64,000 nt of DNA, taken from the NCBI RefSeq assembly GCF_000687475.1, contig NC_057320.1, positions 4,498,501 through 4,562,500 of the forward strand, read 5' to 3'. The notes below the pieces were generated by a model that was not told the DNA's origin, did no database searches, and was given only the letters and a program-made list of their open reading frames with translations. This document shows positions 1 through 11,379 of this stretch, in pieces (the stretch's first letter is position 1; each line of letters opens with the position of its first letter). The position numbers and the translations under genes are program-made. The stretch comes from Ustilaginoidea virens (Eukaryota > Ascomycota > Sordariomycetes > Hypocreales > Clavicipitaceae).

Positions 1-439
1 TAAGCTTTCTTAGCTATACTAACCAGAGGGAGAACGATTTATGACCTCTCCTTCCCCTTATCTATCATAAGGAAAAATAAGATACGCTAAATATTACAAT
101 ATTTAAAGATACCCTCAGCATCTAGGAAGAACGATTTATAACCTCTTCCTATTCTTTCTTTCTTTTACCACTATAGTAAAAGCCCTTTCGAATCTTATAC
201 TCCTTGCAAGAGTGAATCCTACACTCCTTGCAATATATCCCCCCCCCCCCTTCTTTAAACCCTCATCTCAACACCATAGCCTCATCATCATCAACATCAC
301 AACAACCATAAGAGCTACCTAAGAGGATACAACGGTTTGCCTCACTCTTTAACGATAATTAGACTAACGCTATAGAGCCTATCGACCCTAATAATACTAC
401 GAATATACAGCTATACAACCGTATCGCGTTCCTTATAGA

Positions 440-2420
440 TACCTATAAGGAAAACACCCACCTGGATAATAATCTCTGGGAATAATTCCGCGAGGATTAT
501 AGCGAGTGGAATGAAGCCCTATTCCGCCGTATTAACGCTCAGGTTTTACGGCAATTCCGCTCAATATTACGGGAACGCGGCGTATATATTGGAGTATCGG
601 GTTCCCTAACAATACCAACCCTACTTAAATGCCTTTAACAACAATAGAATCCACAATAGCCTTAAGAGGAAGTAACCCGGTAACTTGCTCGCAGTGTATT
701 CCTATCCCGGCTCAACCCTACTAGGGAAACCTCACTACCCATCAGTAATACCGAGCAAGAGATACAAAGGCTCCAAAATACGCCCTCACACACACGCACA
801 AGGCCCTCATTATCATCATCACGAGCCCCTATAATAGTTATGCGAATACCCTCACCAAGGCTCGCATTACGACTCTCATAAGCCCCATTAACGCCAAGGG
901 AATTCGCAACACCAATAGTATAATCACAGTCACAATAACCTATTGTCCCCCCCTCTATATCGAAGAAGCATTATGCCCCTATGCCTGCCCCTATTAAAGA
1001 AGAAGAAGATAGGGGCCAGTCCTAACAACCAAAAAGGAAGACGCCTATTTATAATAGGCCGCTATTCGAAACAGGGGAAAGCTCCCATTATCAATAACAT
1101 GCAATGGCTGATGATTATAGCCTATAAGACCGACCCGATCAATTATATCAGCCTAAGGATTATACCCCTAGCCGAGGCAGCTATCTTAATGCCCCTCGAG
1201 GTCATAGCATCCCAATAGAGGTCGAGTCATAGGCCCTAATAATATGCTTCCTTCTATAGAGGATCCCGATGATAATACCCACCAAACCAACACCGCCGCC
1301 CGTAATACCAGATATTAGGCCTAAACGCCTCATCCGATAATGCCAAAAATAGGCACGGCACCTAGCCCTTCCCGTTAATATCGGCCTACCTAGGCCGATG
1401 AACGGACCGTCTTAACGGGAGGATCGGTAAACCTAGACCGACCCAGGTTATAGGATGACCCAGCCAGAGCTCCCGCCAGCCTACCGTAAGGCTACCGATA
1501 AGCCGTTCCGGAATACCCTCCAGAATAATAATACCACCAAGAAGATTATACCCAAAGAGCCTACGTAGAGGCCGGGTTTAATAACATATCGAAGAAGATA
1601 TCTGACCTCTTATATAGCTATCGTATAGAGGATAGATATAGCGGCAAAATGGATGACTTTATTATACCAAAAGTCATCTCTTTCAAGAGCAAATGCCGCC
1701 TACTAGGATTACCCAATAATATATTAGCTAGAGCCTTCCAAATCATACTCATCGGCGATACTAAGACCTTTTACTTTAATAATATTAAACGTATTTGCAA
1801 TACCCTTACTTTTAACGATATGGTCCGTAAAGTTAAGAGCTATTTCGAAAATAAGAGCATAGAGCAATTCTATTTATACCATTAGAATAGAATAATACTC
1901 TAATTAACTATCGCGAAACATCCCAATAAATCAAAGCTAGAATGCCTCAATATCCTATTAGAAGAACTTCAATGCCTATATCGTGGTCTTTTTCCCCCTT
2001 TTATAGCTAATATAGAGCTTCATCGGTAAGTGCTCAACGCTATAAGGGATACCCCTGAGTGTAGCCAGGCCTTGTATCGTTATGCCCCTACATTCGAAGG
2101 CCTCGCCGCTAACCTACAGCAATCCCTTTCTATCTATAAGACTACCTATATGACTTAATAGCATCATTTCCTTCAATAGCAGCCCTAATAACATCAAGAT
2201 ATTAAAGATATTAATGGTAATATGGCATTATTTATAGATCGTAAATATAGTCAATCTCACAACTGGTATTAACGCCCCTAACAATACGGACCCCCTCAAT
2301 AGCAACAACAGAATCGCGCCTTTCCAGCCAGGCCCCGTTAAAGACATTGCTTTATTTATAATAAATCAGGATATTAGTCATCCAACCATACTGACAAAGA
2401 GCAATAAGAATTAAAAGCAT
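440..2420 (+). pseudogene. copia gag relic with mutated zinc knuckle
   Basis: Open stretches separated by stops resemble a fungal copia Gag, including the segment at 1649-1885 that remains open for 78 codons. A zinc-knuckle-like motif lies at 2345-2390. The first Cys is kept (TGC at 2348), the next expected Cys codon at 2357 reads TAT (Tyr), which a single RIP-type G-to-A change would explain, and a following codon is TAG. The end of gag and start of pol cannot be fixed because both are broken. Confidence 0.7.
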
Positions 2421-2649
2421 AATGGCTAAAAAACCGTTCCAACCGTACCGCCCCTAATGACAAGAAATTCCGCATTTTCCTATAGGAATATAAAGGGCCC
2501 GCGTAAGGCCTTAAAGATGCCGATTTTGATAATATCGTTGAAGATATTAAAGTTATAATAGTAGGGAATATATAATAGGATGCAGAGAATACTATCACAC
2601 CACAAATTATAGCCACTCAGTACTTCCTAGCCCCTACGCAAACAGAACC

Positions 2650-4200
2650 GTCACCTTCTTTATCTATTAAAACGTTATAAGCCCTGCAGGATAAATCATA
2701 CCGATATGCCTTCCTGCAAATTGACCCCTTCCGAATGCCCTTACCACTACTAGACTATAATTCTGCCTTTCTAGAAGAAGAACGCTATAGTGACTACACC
2801 TTCTGCGGAATCCTACCGGATACTAGCGCCTCCGGCCTATCCACAGCAGGCATAGGTTAAGCAAAAGCCCTAATAAGATTAATAAAATCTTTAACGATTG
2901 AGTCAACAGATATACAGTATACTATTAATTTCGGAGCAGGTTCTGCCACATCTTCTAGTATATTAAATATCCCGACGATATTCGGTAATATCCCCTTCCA
3001 CGTTCTTAACAGCGGTATCCCCTTTCTCTATTCTATTACGGATATAGATAGGATAGGCGTAAAGCTAGATAATATTGATAACTTGCTTATTAAAGGGGAT
3101 ATTAAGGTTCTAATTATCAGGAAATAGGGACATCTATAGTAGACTCTCAATGCCACAGATACTGCAGCCTTCTATCTATCGTTATAGGAGATCCATCAAC
3201 TACATCGTCGATTCGGGCACCCTTCCATTAATAGGCTTACCAAATTGCTTCAACGGGCTAATTATAATAATATTAACCGCAACATTATCGAAAGTATCAC
3301 CTATATATGCCATCAATGCCAGATAAACGCAAAGGCACTTAGCCGATTCAAATTCATATTAAAGGATAACCGCCAATTTAACTATAAGATAATCGTAGAT
3401 ATCCTTTATATTGATAATCGGCCGGTATTACACATTATGGATGCCGCGATAAGCTTCCAGGCAGCCAGATTCCTTAATCCATAAAGATAGAAGGCCCGAG
3501 ACGTTTAGAATGCCCTTAAAGAATACTAGATTAATACTTACCTTAGCCCACCGGATTAGATAGTCTATAATGCCGGTCTAAATTTCGCTTCTATTAAATT
3601 CCATCATAATGCCCGGCTTCTATCTATCAATATAGATGAAATTCCTATAGAAGCCCACCACAGTATTAGTAAAGTCGAGAGATACCACGCCCTATTACGC
3701 AGAGCCTATACCATCGTCAATAAAGAAGTAGGCGACCTATTAACAAGGGAACAGAAACTATAGCTAGCTATTAAAGCCGTCAACGATTCTGCTAGGCCTA
3801 ACGGCCTAATACCCACATTACTAGTCTTTAGAGCGTATCCCCGACTTATAGATAACTCACCTCCTAGCTTACTAGTATCACAACGCGCCTTAATATTACG
3901 AAAGGCCACTGATGAAGCTAGGAAATGCCTTACTAAGCGACAAGTTCATAATGCCCTCACCCAACGGAACGGCCCGGACATATAGCCTATCCACCGACTA
4001 CCCCTATAGTCCGACGTATAGGTATAGAGAGAAAAGGGTGGATAGTACGGGCCGTACCGGCTAATCAGCCTTAATGGTGAGACCTGTATCGTGCAAATGC
4101 CACATGGCCCCATTAAGTTCCGGTCAACGGTCGTTAAGCTATATAACCACGACCTTAACAGCGATCCCGCTGCTGACGATCCTGAAGATATCGTCTATAC
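2650..4200 (+). pseudogene. copia protease and integrase relic
   Basis: About 2900-3130 resembles the retropepsin-like region that precedes integrase in fungal copia elements. From about 3190 the integrase zinc-binding domain can be read, with a His pair in the LHRRFGHP-like stretch (about 3200-3225) and a CxxC pair at 3309-3320. The core follows in the 79-codon open frame at 3245-3484 and continues past several stops to about 4100. A 139-codon open stretch (4091-4510) covers the end of integrase and a Pro/Ala-rich linker into reverse transcriptase. All frames carry RIP-type stops. Confidence 0.75.
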
Positions 4201-4439
4201 CGAAGGCCCGGCCCGCCCCGGCAGGCTAGAAGTCAGGATACCGGCTGCAGCCGCACCTCCAGCCGCAATAATACCTGCAGCCGAGACATTATCGCCAACC
4301 CCTAATAGACTACCTACAGTCGCGACATATCTATCGCCAGCTACTGGCCCTGATCAAGTCGGGCCAGTATCACCATCACTACCGCCAGCACGCGTAATAT
4401 CCAATATCATAATCAATAAGGACCAAAAAGAGGCTCTCA

Positions 4440-6165
4440 TTAATACTATCGCTTCTAATACCATCATTAATGCCTCTTTCCTAACCGCGAAAGAGCAAGC
4501 CGACCTATAGCTTATTAGTTAATTACATTGGGAAGGGAAGATAATAACCCCAGGAGCCCCCTTCGAATAGTCTGACCGTATAGAGGTAGAAGCATTATAA
4601 GCCCGCGATATATTCCGATTTATTACCTTTAATATCGGTAAACATAGAGCCTAACGCCTCTTTAACTCACGTATAGTACGAGAGATTAAAGGCAAAGGCA
4701 CAGATATACCGTACGAGAAGTCTAGGCTTATGATACAAAGTCATAATGATAACGAGAAGCAATTGATATTAACTCAGTCCCCCATAATCCAACAGGCTAA
4801 TCAACAGTTACTTATATCATTAGCCCTATTACTATAACGCTCTCACAGCTTATTTCTCTGGATACGTAATATCATATAGGCTTATATGCAGTTATTAATT
4901 ACCCTCAATCGGTCGATTATCGCTAAACTACCCAAGCAAATAGCCCACTAATACCCTAATAATACGATTATAGAAGTAGTAAAGCCACTATACGGAATAG
5001 CTAAGGTAGGCACCTACTAGTAGGCGATATACTTCCGGCACTATCGCGAGAAATTAGGCATAACTATATCAACCTACGACCCCTATTTATTAATATCTAC
5101 CGGTAATGACGATACTAACCGTACTAATGCTCCTAACCATGCTAGCGATACTACCACATGCTTCGGTATCGTGGGTATACAGACTAATAATACCCTCGGC
5201 CTGAGTAATAATGCCTTCTTCCAATAGGAAGAATTAGCGCTCACTAAGGCAGGCTTTAACGCTAAGCCTAAGACGAAGCTATCGCTAACCGTGCCCTTAA
5301 TATTTAACGGATGTGCATTAACGGCCACTACCGACGGCATAATGACGTTATGCCAGAAAGGTTAAAGCCAAAAGATCGCCACCATCGACAAGAATGCGCC
5401 CACGGCCTAGCATAATTATATCGAACAATACGCTCGCGGTGCTTATGTGGCTACGGTCTGCCAGCCCGAGGCGTCTTTTGACCTATCTATCGCAGCACAA
5501 CACCAGCAACCTGACCCTAACGATATCGCGAGGTTAAACAAGCGCCTTCAATAGCAATACGATAACCAGGATCGTAGCTTACAGTATATCAATCTGGCCC
5601 TTACTATAGCTAAACTCTTTGTATTTGTTGACGGATCCTTTGCCAATAATAAAGATTTAAGCTCCCAGATTGGTTATATGATTGTGCTAGGGAACGAGGC
5701 AGATACAGCGGATAATGCCTTCAACCTGATAGGTAATATCATTACTTATAGCTCTATAAAGAGTAAGCGTATAACACGCAGCGCACTCGCTTCGGAGCTA
5801 TATAGTATGGTATAAGGGGTCGATATCGCATATGCGATAGACACGACCCTCAATATGATTACCAGCAGGTTGGGACTACTAAGGATTCCTACGGTGGTAT
5901 ACACAGATTCTTTTTCGTTGTACGAATGCCTTATTAAGCTAGGCACCACGAAAGAGAAGAGGCTCATAATAGATATTATGGCCTTACGATAGTCATATGA
6001 GCGCTGGGAAATCTATAAAATTCGCTAGATCAACGGGAATGATAACCTTGCTGATGTAATGACTAAGGGAATGCTAAATAAAGCCCTTAAGACCTTCGTC
6101 GACCAAAATAGGGCTATTATACATATGGAAGGGTGGGTAAAAAGGCCGGTCAATATCTGACTGCA
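4440..6165 (+). pseudogene. copia reverse transcriptase and RNase H relic
   Basis: Between 4560 and 5560 a reverse-transcriptase fold can be followed with frequent stops. The catalytic strand region sits at about 5160-5200, where the expected acidic residues are already altered. From 5620 the RNase H domain is clear: a VDGSFAN start, a conserved SELYSM-type helix near 5795, a TDS motif near 5905 and the terminal ADVMTK motif near 6050-6067 that is typical of Ty1/copia RNase H. Stops in the middle confirm a pseudogene. Confidence 0.8.
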
Positions 6166-6177
6166 TTTGGAAGGTAT

Positions 6178-6400
6178 TGGTGATATCATATATGGCAAGT
6201 GGGTAGATTTCCTTGTGTTCAATGCTGCATTTACTGTTTTTACTGCGTTTACTGTTCCCCCTTTGTTTTGGCTGCGATATTTAATATACCGGCTGTACGG
6301 TATGAGCCTATATAAGCCGGCCGCGCGGCGCGATAGCGTTATCGGCGGCACAACCTGCCGAGACCGCGCCGCACTTTTCTTTCTATATGTGCGCCTTACA
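6178..6400 (+). repeat. Possible 3' LTR start of the copia relic
   Basis: Starts with TGGTGATATC after a purine-rich stretch (GGAAGGTAT) directly downstream of RNase H, as expected at the polypurine tract/LTR border. It contains a TATATAA box at 6310-6316 and is more GC-rich than the rest of the relic. No second copy is in the window, so the LTR identity cannot be confirmed and its right end is unknown. It may run into or be interrupted by the palindrome that follows. Confidence 0.35.
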
Positions 6401-6404
6401 TCCT

Positions 6405-7058
6405 AGCGATTCCGATGTTTGCTTCTATAAAAAGAGAAGCTGCCAGTATCGGAATCGCTATCGCAAGGTGCCCAATTAGGCACAATTGGGCACATTGCGA
6501 CGGATATGCCGCGCACACCCGATGCGCACGATGTGGCCACTTTGGCCCCTTTTGCCCCTTTACCCCTAAGCCCGGTAGGGCACGCGGGCAGCCCGGCCCG
6601 ACTGCGCCGATACACATGATAACGGCACACGCACAAAAAGGCCACATCGTGTAATTACCCTCTTTTGCTTCCTTTCTTTCCTTTTAGATAGTCAGTCATA
6701 ATCAAAGAAGTAATCATACCTTTAACCGGTGACCTCACGGTACATGATACCACGCGCGCGACCCTACGTATAACTGGGTACCCCGAGTTTATATCAACAA
6801 TAATTACTTCTTTAATTATGACTATGACTAACTAAGAGGAAAGAAAGGAAGTAAAAGAGTAATTATACGATGTGGCCTTTTTGTGCGTGCCGTAGTCACG
6901 TGCATCGGCGCGGTCGGGCCGGGCTGCCCGCGTGCCCTACCGGGCTCAGGGGCATAGGGGCAAAAGGGGCAAAAGTGGCCACATCGTGCGCAACGGGTGT
7001 GCGCGGCACATCCGTCGCAATGTGCCCAATTGGGCACCTTGCGACAGCGATTCCGACA
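6405..7058. repeat. Large GC-rich nested inverted repeat (fold-back element)
   Basis: Two arms of roughly 260-270 bases (about 6448-6717 and 6799-7058) are reverse complements of each other with scattered mismatches, around a spacer of about 80 bases. Each arm holds a smaller inverted pair: the word CGATGTGGCC occurs in alternating orientation at 6529, 6640, 6868 and 6977. A perfect 16-base palindrome GTGCCCAATTGGGCAC lies at 7022-7037 and is partly duplicated in the left arm. The left end carries its own hairpin, AGCGATTCCGAT (6405-6416) against ATCGGAATCGCT (6448-6459), with an inner GCTTCT/AGAAGC stem. The arms are strikingly GC-rich inside AT-rich DNA. Short open frames here are shadows of the symmetry. 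A MITE or fold-back transposon is the simplest reading. No target-site duplication was recognised. Confidence 0.85.
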
Positions 7059-7099
7059 ATAAAGGCAATTAGCGACTTTTTCATATAAGTATTAGTCAA

Positions 7100-7750
7100 C
7101 CTCTCTATTAGGTATACTAAAAACCACATTAGTAAATAGTAGTTGCTTATTAATAGACTTAACCTTTATAGAGAGCTTATCTATACGGGTTATATACGCT
7201 TTTAATATTTCACCTTTCTTTTAATAGAAATCGAAAACTTCCCTTCGAATTATTACCTCAATATAAGGATCCAGATCTTTAAATTTCTTAATAAAATTCG
7301 TTACTAAATCGGACTATTTTCGTTTATTATAGTCTAAGTTTTTATACCAAACAAGGGCCTTTCCTCTTAGGCTAGTAATAAAAATATTCTTTACAATAAT
7401 ATCGTAGTAAGCAGTCATATGGCCGCCTACTATAGCAGATATTGCTAAATAATTATCGATATAATCCTATAGTGGTTTATCCTTAGGATGTCTAGCGAAT
7501 GAAGTTATACCTATTCCTATAGCCATAGGGAAAGGGGAAGGTATTATATTCTATATAATTACCGGTTATTTTATTAATTCGGATTCGTTTATTAAGTCGG
7601 ATTCTTTTATTAATTCGGCTTATACCAATTCGGATTCTTTTACTAATTCTCTATTAAGTTCTATTTTCAGAAGAACTAAATAAGGATATTAATAAGTAGG
7701 AGAAGAGGAACTAAAAGAAGATAGATCTAATAGTAAACAAGTTTAATATT
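7100..7750 (-). pseudogene. Retroelement gag relic (Ty3/gypsy-like), minus strand
   Basis: On the minus strand a frame broken by a few TAA/TAG codons reads like the retrotransposon Gag domain. A repeated acidic/hydrophobic segment (7560-7640) comes first, then a stretch with GKALVWYKNL near 7340-7370 and a following W/F...F pattern typical of Gag capsid segments of Ty3/gypsy elements. Stops lie where CAA or CAG would be expected. The rest of the element (protease to integrase) is not visible, since the frame ends at the palindrome. Copia elements can carry similar Gag folds, so the gypsy assignment is moderate. Confidence 0.55.
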
Positions 7751-8829
7751 CCTAATTATCTCTTAGTTTAATAAATAATAGTCCTAAAAACTATAAGAGA
7801 GGGGTTAAAATAATGCTTTAATCTATATCTTAGTCGTAAGATATAGATATTCAGACAATAGGAGGGAGGGCGGGATAAAAATCTAAATAAAAATCTAAAT
7901 AGTCGATTATCAATTAACGAAAGTTTAGTATTACTATATTTAAAAGGTTTAAAAGTTTCTACTATTAAAGACGGTTTTACAAGTTTTAAATTTAGTTAAT
8001 AAGGGAAGAAAAGAGGAGAAAAAAGGGAGAGAAAAAGAGAAAAATAAAAAGTTAGACTTTAAAAAAAAAAAAAGGTTAGACTTTAAAGGGTTCAAATTAT
8101 AAGTTAATTTCTTTAAAGACTAATAATTCTTCGATTATTCCACTAATTAATCATAAAAATCGTTAATAAGTTCTATAGACTATTCTACTAAATCAAACTA
8201 GACTAATTAGACTCTATTGGGCTCTACTAGACTAAAGAAAAAGAAAGAAAGGGAAGAAAAGTCCCCCCTATTAGAAAAAAGGGTTCTCTCTTACGTCCTA
8301 ACTAGATCGTTAGTATAAACTTCCTTCTTTTTTTCTTATTCGCTTTCCTTCCTTCCTACTTTTAAGCAATAGCCTCGTATTATTATACTATCTAAATGGT
8401 ATATTTTTATCTATAATTTTGCCACTTGCCCTAACAAAATTGCCCTATCCTCAATCTAGCTTAGTTTAAATATACCTTAGTTTGTGACTTAAACTATAGG
8501 TTTCTATTGTAATTAGCAATTTTAGTAGCTCCTAACTTTAAGTCAATTTAGGTTTATATCTGCCTTTATCGCTAGTAGTTCTATTATTTATCTTAAATTG
8601 TAGTCTCGTAAGGATAAAGTTGTATTAAATCGCATTTTCTTAATTCAACTGTAGCTAAATTCTTCTAACCGCAGCCAAGCATTATAAGATCTTAATTTAA
8701 TTGCAGCCGAATTCTTCTAACTGTAGCTAGGCATCGCAAGAGTGACTATAGCTACCAAATTCGATATAGACCCTTACATATAGCTATTAGTCTAATTATT
8801 CAATTTAACCGCAATTGAATTATTCTAAC

Positions 8830-8975
8830 CGCAGCTAGGAACTTTATAGGCCTTCACGTGCAGCTATAGACCTGACCTAACCGTAGCTAGGATTTTTCTG
8901 ACCGCAGCTAGGAACTCTACAGGTCTTCACGCGCAGCTATAGACCTGACCTAACCGCAGCTAGGATTTTGTGATT
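8830..8975. repeat. Two tandem copies of a 73-base unit
   Basis: A unit beginning ACCGCAGCTAGGAACT occurs at 8830 and again at 8903 with a few changes. Shorter decayed versions of the GCAGCTAGG / GCAGCCGAATTCTTCTAAC theme extend back to about 8640, which suggests an older, longer tandem array. Confidence 0.75.
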
Positions 8976-9245
8976 ATGATTATAATTATTCGGTCGTTTG
9001 TAGTACTCGATCTTAAAAAAAAAGGGTTTATAACGTTTTTATGCTAGTGTGGATGTCCTAACGGAAAGTAAAAATTCGTAGATCGGATGCTTGAACCGGG
9101 TATATGAGACCTATTAAAAAAAAACCTTAAGAAGAAGAAGAAGAAGAAGATAAAGATATATGCGATAATATAATAATGGATTAATTCGTCCTAGGTCCCA
9201 GTCTCATCACTATAAATTCTTTCCACTGACCATGGGGCCAAAATG

Positions 9246-9316
9246 TGTTGTGTAGGAGGGTTGATTTTCGAGCCAATCTAATTTAAAACCCCCCCACTAT
9301 TTATCCCTTCAACAGA
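9246..9316 (-). repeat. Possible short LTR-like segment (TGTTG...CAACA)
   Basis: A 71-base segment starts TGTTG and ends CAACA, the usual terminal dinucleotides of an LTR. On the minus strand it is followed by TTTTGGCCCCATGG, a position where a primer-binding site would be expected for the minus-strand gag relic. Flanking bases do not form a target-site duplication, so this may be a chance match or a truncated LTR. Confidence 0.25.
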
Positions 9317-9330
9317 CTGCACAGGTCAAG

Positions 9331-9810
9331 TCAAGTACGGCATCGTGCCACAGTCAGGTGGCTTCTGCGCTGCGCACGTTGGCGAGCGGAAATGCCAGCC
9401 TGCTAATTTTTTTTTTGGCCGGTGGCTGCTTCTGCTTCTGCTCTTCTTCCCCTAACATTGACGCGAGCACAAGGCCCTCGGCGCCGACTAAGCTACTTCG
9501 CAGCTCCAATTTGAATCAGCCGTGTCCGGGCCCTGCAAACGCTGGCGCAGAGACGGCACAGAGACATCATGCCTTGAACCCACAGGTACAGGGTAAGCCC
9601 AGATACGCCACGTCCCCCAACGCGGAACGCGGGTTAGCAGCAGACATCATCCATCATCCATCATCCACCCATCCACACTGGGCCACTGGCCGCAGCTCCC
9701 CCAGCCTCACCGGGCAACTCCAACCCATACCGCAACAACACATTAGGAAAAGAAAAAGAAACGAAAAAAAAAAAAAAAAAACCAAAAAAAAACCAAAAAA
9801 AAAACCCGCC
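9331..9810. promoter_or_regulatory. Upstream region and 5' leader of the MFAP1-type gene
   Basis: The sequence becomes GC-rich here. The frame upstream of the chosen ATG is open back to 9358 but reads as low-quality sequence. It includes an A-rich tract (9747-9804) just before the start codon, common in fungal leaders. No TATA box was recognised. Confidence 0.5.
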
Positions 9811-10203
9811 ATGCCTCCCAAACGCATGACGGCCAACCCGGCGCGGCCTCTGCGCCACCGCGCCGGCAAACCCGGCGGCCGCGAGTCGTCGTCCGACTCT
9901 GACGAAAGCAGCGACCAGGACGAGCAGCAGCCGCCGCAGCCGCCGGTGCCGCCGCCGCCAAAGGCCGCCAGCGCAGCCAGGATCGCAGGCGGCGCGCGGC
10001 ACGAGCCCCAGGGGCAGGCGGAGCGCAGACGAGCAGCCGCAGCCGCAGCAGCAGCAGCAGCAGCAGCGGAAGCAGCGGAAGCGGAGCGCCTCGCCGCCTC
10101 GCAGGGCTTCGTGACGGAGGAAGAAGACGCCAACGACTCTGGAGGCAGCCAAGACGACGACGAAGACGATAATGATGATGACGAAGCCGACGGAGAAGAA
10201 GAA

Positions 10204-10234
<31 letters not shown>

Positions 10235-11205
10235 CACCCAGGAGACTGATGCTGCGCCCCAAGTTTGTCCCCAAAAGCCAGCGCGGGCCAGCCAACGCCC
10301 CGACCCCCCGGGACGAAGAGCAAGCCCGCCTCGCCGCCCGGCAGGCCGAGCAGGCGGCCCGCAAACAGGCCACCGACGCCCTGGTGGAGGAGCAGATCCG
10401 CAAGGACGTGGCGGCGCGCGCCGCCGGCAAGAAGCACTGGGACGACGACGAGAACCCCGCGTCGGACGTGGACACGACGGACGGCGCGGACCCGGCGGCC
10501 GAGGAGGCGGCGTGGAAGGTGCGCGAGCTGCGGCGCCTGCGGCGCGCCCGCGCGGCCGTCGAGCAGCGCGAGCGGGAGCTGGCCGAGCTGGAGCGCCGGC
10601 GCAACCTGACCGACGAGCAGCGCCGGGCCGAGGACGCGGCCCACCTCGCCCGGCAGCGGGGCGAGCGCGACGCCCGCGGCAGGATGGCCTACATGCAAAA
10701 GTACCACCACGGGGGGGCCTTCTTCCGCGACGAGGCCGAGGCGGCGGGCCTGCGGCAGCGGGACATCATGGGGACGCGCATCGCCGACGACGCGCGCAAC
10801 CGCGAGGCCCTGCCGGCGTACCTGCAGCGCAGGGACATGGCGCGGCTGGGCAGGAAGGGGGCCACCAAGTACAGGGACATGAGGTCCGAGGACACGGGGC
10901 GCTGGGGCGGGTTCGACGACGACGACGACAACGACGACGAGAGGCGGCGCCGCGACGCGGGGGGCCGGGGGGCCAACGCCCTGCCGCTGGGGGGAGGGGG
11001 GCGCGGCGGCGGGAGCAAAGGCGGCGGCGAGGGCACACGCAGGAACACGTCGAGGTCGAGGTCGAGGTCGAGGTCGAGGTCGAGGTCGAGGTCGAGGTCC
11101 CCGCGGCGAGGGGCCCGCGACGATGGCTGCAGGAGCCGCAGGCGGAGCTCGTCCCGCGATGGGCTTCGCTACGCAGAAAAGAGGCGGCGAGTCGACGACA
11201 GGTGA
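9811..11205 (+). CDS. MFAP1-like pre-mRNA splicing factor
   Basis: A 464-residue, intronless protein. The C-terminal domain of the microfibrillar-associated protein 1 family is recognisable at about residues 285-385, including MQKYHHGGAFF, a RDIMGTRIADD-type segment and the closing KGATKYRDM. In animals and fission yeast this protein is a spliceosome component linked to the B complex and tri-snRNP. The N-terminal half is low complexity: a poly-Ala run near residues 75-85, a long acidic Asp/Glu tract near 115-150, then a charged Arg/Glu/Ala helix. The tail is an unusual Arg-Ser repeat (about residues 410-430) encoded by a pure TCGAGG array at 11043-11100, like the RS domains of SR proteins. 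The start was chosen at 9811 because upstream codons are weak and an A-rich leader precedes it. It is convergent with the DNA polymerase alpha B subunit gene. Confidence 0.85.
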
Positions 11206-11379
11206 TGCTGCCAATGCCAACAAGGGGCTTGCGCCGACCGGTTCACACCGTTGCAGAACATCAAATTATATACCATTGCAAAAAGAAAAAAAGAAAGAAA
11301 CAGAAACAGAAACAATTCACTGCCGTGATTTCCCATCCATGAAACCAAAACCAACACAACTCGCGCGCGCGCTGCCCTT

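Larger units (their letters stand above)
1..6177 (+). mobile_element. Degenerate Ty1/copia-type LTR retrotransposon (RIP-mutated)
   Basis: Frame-by-frame reading recovers a copia order on the plus strand: gag with a zinc knuckle, protease, integrase, reverse transcriptase, then RNase H at the 3' end. Every domain is interrupted by TAA/TAG where CAA, CAG or TGG codons are expected, and TpA is very common. This is the pattern known from RIP in fungi, so no product is made. The left LTR is not visible: bases 1-300 hold only an AT-rich leader with two near-identical stretches (about 27-52 and 121-147). The 3' end is placed at about 6177, after a purine-rich stretch and before a TGGTGATATC that could start an LTR. 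The copia assignment is firm because RNase H is the last domain and the protease-integrase region has the fungal copia layout. The exact ends are inferred. Confidence 0.85.
7751..9330. other. Gene-free AT-rich (RIP-like) DNA
   Basis: No open frame of note. It contains poly-A/T runs, GAA microsatellite (about 9129-9150), a 73-base direct duplication and a possible retroelement LTR edge. Base composition changes sharply to GC-rich at about 9330. It may be the leader of the minus-strand gag relic, since it lies upstream of it on that strand. Confidence 0.7.

Noticed and set aside
6396..7129. Several short open frames on both strands in the palindrome
   Set aside because: The same sequence is read from both arms, so the similar peptides reflect the inverted repeat and not conserved proteins.
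9661..11223. A 520-codon minus-strand frame opposite the MFAP1-type gene
   Set aside because: It reads as poly-Val, poly-Phe and poly-Leu runs, which are antisense of the acidic and Ala-rich repeats. The plus strand has the recognised domain.
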